Origin: Halobacteriovoraceae bacterium
GTDB taxonomy: Bacteria > Bdellovibrionota > Bacteriovoracia > Bacteriovoracales > Bacteriovoracaceae
Length of the DNA stretch: 64,000 bases
Direction: 5' to 3'
Assembly (NCBI GenBank): GCA_002712005.1
Contig: PASP01000014.1
Span: 248,001 to 312,000 of the forward strand
The position numbers and the translations under genes are program-made. The notes under the pieces are model-generated. The model was not told where the DNA came from. It searched no databases and worked only from the letters and a program-made list of their open reading frames with translations. Shown piece after piece: positions 61,486 to 64,000 of the stretch; the stretch's first letter is position 1; each line of letters begins with the position of its first letter.

Positions 61486-62904
61486 TTAAGAACGGCTGGA
61501 TTTGTGCTGTGTGTGAATTAGTCCATCTCCAAATAAAAATAGGGAAGTGCTTAGGACACCGATATAGAGGGAGTCTATCTCTGCCCAGATTCCTGAACGG
61601 GGTGAAAAACTCCAGATTGTCATAGTGACAACCCCTGTTAAGCAAGAGGTTACAAAGCTTTTGTCAGCGATTGTTCGCTTTGTGAAATGTCCATAGAGAA
61701 CGGGGAAGAGGAAGCATCCCGCAGAATAACTCCCTAGAGTTTTCCAAACCATTTTAATATTGCCTGAAAAGAGGTTCGCCATCAGGATGCTGATTATGGC
61801 CACGATGAGAATTCCGAGAGAATGAAGATACGGATATTTTTTAGCATTCCTAGGATTTAAATCGTAGCTTAAGGTTGCTCCAGCAAGAAAGAGGTAGCTA
61901 TCAAGTGTAGAGAGTATGGTGGCGAGTATTCCTGCGAGAAAGAATCCCTTAAGGCCTTGAGGGAGGAGTTGAAGAGCATAGATTAAATAGCCTTGGGATG
62001 AGGAAGCCTCAGGAATGACTGCACGAGCATACATGGCACCAAGTGTTGTACAAATATCAAAGCAAAACCAAATAAGAGTCGAAATAATAATCCCTTTTTT
62101 AGCTACCTTTGGGGATTGAGCGGCAAAGCAGCGTTGATAGAAGTTGGGGTCGACAAGTGTGCTCAAGGAGATGAGGCCCCATACCAACATAGGTAAATAT
62201 CCTACATCTGAGGTTATTGAGAAGTAGTGCTCAGGTAGCTTTTCTTGTAAAAAATCGAAGCCACCGTATTTAAAAAGGGAGAAGGCCAAGACAGCAAAAA
62301 CACCTCCACACATCGTATAAAATTGAATCATATCGGAAAGCACGACAGAGCGAAGGCCTCCCTTTAGTGAGTAGGTCAAAACCACAATTAAACCCACGGC
62401 CATAGAAATATTTAAACTCCAGCCTGAGAGTGAGCTGATAAAGAGACCAATACTGATGGTATAAGCGATAGGTAAAACATTAAAGAAGTTAAATAGTGAA
62501 GCTAACTTTGCAGACTTTGGCCCAAACATTTTTCCAATAAGATCTGGTAATGTGAGCGCTTCGTAGTGACTGACTTTTCCAACGAGAAAGAATGCAAATA
62601 TAAGATAAGAGATATACCAAAAGAGACCTTGAGTAATAAAATTATAAATTCCTTTTTCAAAGGCAATTTGGGTAACGCCAAATATACCCCCATACCAAGT
62701 GGCCACTAGAGTTCCTATAAAAAGAGGAAGAGTGAGTTGGCGACCCATAACGAGGTGATCAAGTGTACTTTGAACATCATTATGCGATTGATGCTTTTTA
62801 TAGTTTCCAATAAGAACAAAAGTAAATGTAAGTATAAGAATGAGAGAGAATACAATCCAATCAAGAAGAAAAATCTCTTGAGAGATATCAAACACTGAAT
62901 TCAA
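61486..62904 (-). CDS. Sodium:solute symporter (SSS family)
   Basis: A 472-residue inner-membrane symporter of the SSS/PutP family with about 12-13 helices. ATWYGGIFGVTQIAFEKG (about 63-80) is the first core helix break, YSLKGGLRSVVLSDMIQF (about 184-201) is the SSS-specific amphipathic/TM motif, and FLAGILATILSTLDSYLFLAGATL (about 317-340) holds the paired serines of the sodium site. The TTG start at 62904 has AAGGAG five bases upstream. The substrate (an amino acid, carboxylate or other solute) cannot be told. A weak relation to maeB, 92 bases downstream, suggests carboxylate use. Confidence 0.9.
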   Translation of the reverse strand: MNSVFDISQEIFLLDWIVFSLILILTFTFVLIGNYKKHQSHNDVQSTLDHLVMGRQLTLPLFIGTLVATWYGGIFGVTQIAFEKGIYNFITQGLFWYISYLIFAFFLVGKVSHYEALTLPDLIGKMFGPKSAKLASLFNFFNVLPIAYTISIGLFISSLSGWSLNISMAVGLIVVLTYSLKGGLRSVVLSDMIQFYTMCGGVFAVLAFSLFKYGGFDFLQEKLPEHYFSITSDVGYLPMLVWGLISLSTLVDPNFYQRCFAAQSPKVAKKGIIISTLIWFCFDICTTLGAMYARAVIPEASSSQGYLIYALQLLPQGLKGFFLAGILATILSTLDSYLFLAGATLSYDLNPRNAKKYPYLHSLGILIVAIISILMANLFSGNIKMVWKTLGSYSAGCFLFPVLYGHFTKRTIADKSFVTSCLTGVVTMTIWSFSPRSGIWAEIDSLYIGVLSTSLFLFGDGLIHTQHKSSRS

Positions 62905-63009
62905 GGCATCTCCTTACGAGCGTCTTAGCGCTTTCAAGTTCTTAGGGTCGTGCCTACACAATGAGGTACCTCTCAGCTAATTAGCTCCCCTGACCTTTTT
63001 TATTATAGA

Positions 63010-63981
63010 TTAAGCAACTTCTTTTAAAAACTCTATTGAACGATCTTCAGCCCAGAAAGACAAACCTTTATTAAAGTACATAAATCCCACATGACCGCCT
63101 GTAGGTGTTATTTCCAAGAATAAGTTTTTATTCTGTCTCGCTTGCCGAAGAGGAAAGCATTCTTTAGTGAGAAAAGGATCATCTTTTGATTGAACAAAAA
63201 GAGTAGGTATTTTTGTTTTATGAATAACATTTATCGCGCTTGCTTCTTCATAGTATTCGTGAGCATCTTTAAAACCATGAAGGGGGGCAGTAATTAAATT
63301 ATCAAAGTCGATAAAGTTCCTACAGGCTCTAATTCGCTCAGGGTCTATATCAAGAATTCCTAATCTCTGCTTTTCTAGAGCTTTCTTTCTCATGGTTACG
63401 AGAAAGCTTTCAGAATAAAAATTACCAATTTGGGTATTGTGCAATTTTTTAATACTGGATTCAAGGTGAATAGGACTAGAGAAAATCGTAGCTGAACAAA
63501 CTTGAGAAATCTCACGATTTCCAAACTGTGAGGCATAGAAAGCGGTTAGATTTCCTCCGAGACTAAAACCTATCAAATGAATTTTCTTATAGTTTTTACG
63601 AGAAAGAGCATGGAGAAGAACTGCATTGAGATCACCGCAAGAAGCTGCATGGTAGAACTTGTCTCTTCGGTTGAGCTCCCCTGAACAACTTCTCATATTC
63701 CAAGCAACTACATCATAGTTATGCATTTCACCAAGATGCTTGGCCATTCCTCGAATATAACCTGTATTAGATGATCCCTCTAGGCCATGGGAGAGAACCA
63801 CGAGTTCATCTGATTCGCCTACAAGATAATCAACGTCAATAAAGTCACCATCTTTAAGATCGATTCGGTCTCTTTGAAGAGTTACAGCAGGTATTTTTCT
63901 AAAAAAATAGGGGTAAAGAGTTTGTAAGTGACCATTATTAAGGAAAGTATTTACTGGAAACTTTGAATCGACCAAGGGCAT
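63010..63981 (-). CDS. YheT-type alpha/beta hydrolase
   Basis: A 323-residue alpha/beta hydrolase of the YheT/ABHD group. NGHLQTLYPYFFR near the start is the group's typical opening; LSHGLEGSSNTGYIRGMAKHL carries the oxyanion HG, and GFSLGGNL (about 142-149) is the nucleophile elbow with serine. The aspartate is in FVQSKDDPFL and the histidine in TPTGGHVGF. Esterase activity on lipids or carboxyl esters is likely; the substrate is unknown. GGAGATAC lies before the ATG. It is upstream of the symporter gene by about 105 bases, on the same strand. Confidence 0.9.
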   Translation of the reverse strand: MPLVDSKFPVNTFLNNGHLQTLYPYFFRKIPAVTLQRDRIDLKDGDFIDVDYLVGESDELVVLSHGLEGSSNTGYIRGMAKHLGEMHNYDVVAWNMRSCSGELNRRDKFYHAASCGDLNAVLLHALSRKNYKKIHLIGFSLGGNLTAFYASQFGNREISQVCSATIFSSPIHLESSIKKLHNTQIGNFYSESFLVTMRKKALEKQRLGILDIDPERIRACRNFIDFDNLITAPLHGFKDAHEYYEEASAINVIHKTKIPTLFVQSKDDPFLTKECFPLRQARQNKNLFLEITPTGGHVGFMYFNKGLSFWAEDRSIEFLKEVA

Positions 63982-64000
63982 TGTATCTCCTCCATTGAGT

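Noticed and set aside
1-64000. Prophage, insertion sequence, CRISPR array or known defence island
   Set aside because: I saw no transposase, integrase, phage structural gene, regular repeat array, or defence signature on either strand.

Overview
The window is an AT-rich, gene-dense bacterial chromosome segment of about 65 genes with short gaps, many overlapping start and stop codons and frequent TTG or GTG starts. Gene content is Gram-negative: several lipoproteins, outer-membrane barrel candidates, a BamE-like protein, heptosyltransferase-type glycan genes, and an acetyl-CoA carboxylase, Gmk and SpoT block. The gene style (paired ArsA-like ATPases, PhaR-type regulator, TIGR03545/TIGR03546 pair, many secreted proteins without recognisable relatives) fits Bdellovibrionota, most likely a Bacteriovorax/Halobacteriovorax-type predator. 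That placement is inference; no rRNA gene is present to settle it. I see no phage, insertion sequence or CRISPR array.

Layout. 1-3763 (minus): a partial glutamate-cysteine ligase, two adjacent ArsA/Get3-like ATPases, an outer-membrane barrel candidate and a PhaR-type regulator. 3764-4316 is a long intergenic region with predicted hairpins. 4317-10557 (plus): a TPR lipoprotein, a second lipoprotein in an overlapping frame, and a peptide-type ABC importer (binding protein and two permeases, no ATPase), closed by a strong terminator. 10733-14360 (plus): a two-gene operon of unknown function ending in a large coiled-coil protein, preceded by a sigma-28-like promoter element. Then tRNA-Leu(UAG), a ZIP transporter, a MurG-family glycosyltransferase, BipA, an ABC-F protein, MsrB, HemJ, a histidine phosphatase, cytochrome c, PckA, a DUF3050 protein and a guanine deaminase.

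27006-33568 holds a thioredoxin-like protein, a two-gene operon led by a ribosome-hibernation-factor-like protein, a barrel with a cysteine-rich N-terminus, a siderophore-interacting-type flavoprotein and the TIGR03545/TIGR03546 pair. 33719-34993 is alkaline phosphatase. 34996-42711 (minus) runs from a radical SAM gene into an envelope-glycan cluster: two glycosyltransferases, a Wzx-type flippase, a methyltransferase, a membrane sulfatase-superfamily transferase and a membrane-anchored glycerophosphodiesterase-like protein.

42871-48904 holds a secreted eight-cysteine protein, a DUF1206 membrane protein, a CsbD stress protein, MscS, tRNA-Leu(CAA), an epimerase and acyltransferase pair, a small coiled-coil protein and EngB. 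49066-52496 holds an FHA-like sigma-54 activator, a small secreted protein, a FliL-like membrane protein and a BamE-like lipoprotein; the last two diverge from a region with sigma-28-like elements on both strands. 52665-57357 is the housekeeping block accA, yicC, gmk, spoT. The end (57407-63981, minus) holds a secreted protein, a DUF218 protein, RidA, malic enzyme with a phosphotransacetylase domain, a sodium:solute symporter and a YheT-type hydrolase.

No single classic defence or mobile system is visible. The least explained parts are the coiled-coil operon at 10.7-14.4 kb, the asymmetric ArsA-like pair, the FliL-like/BamE-like divergent pair and the hairpin-rich gap at 3.8-4.3 kb.
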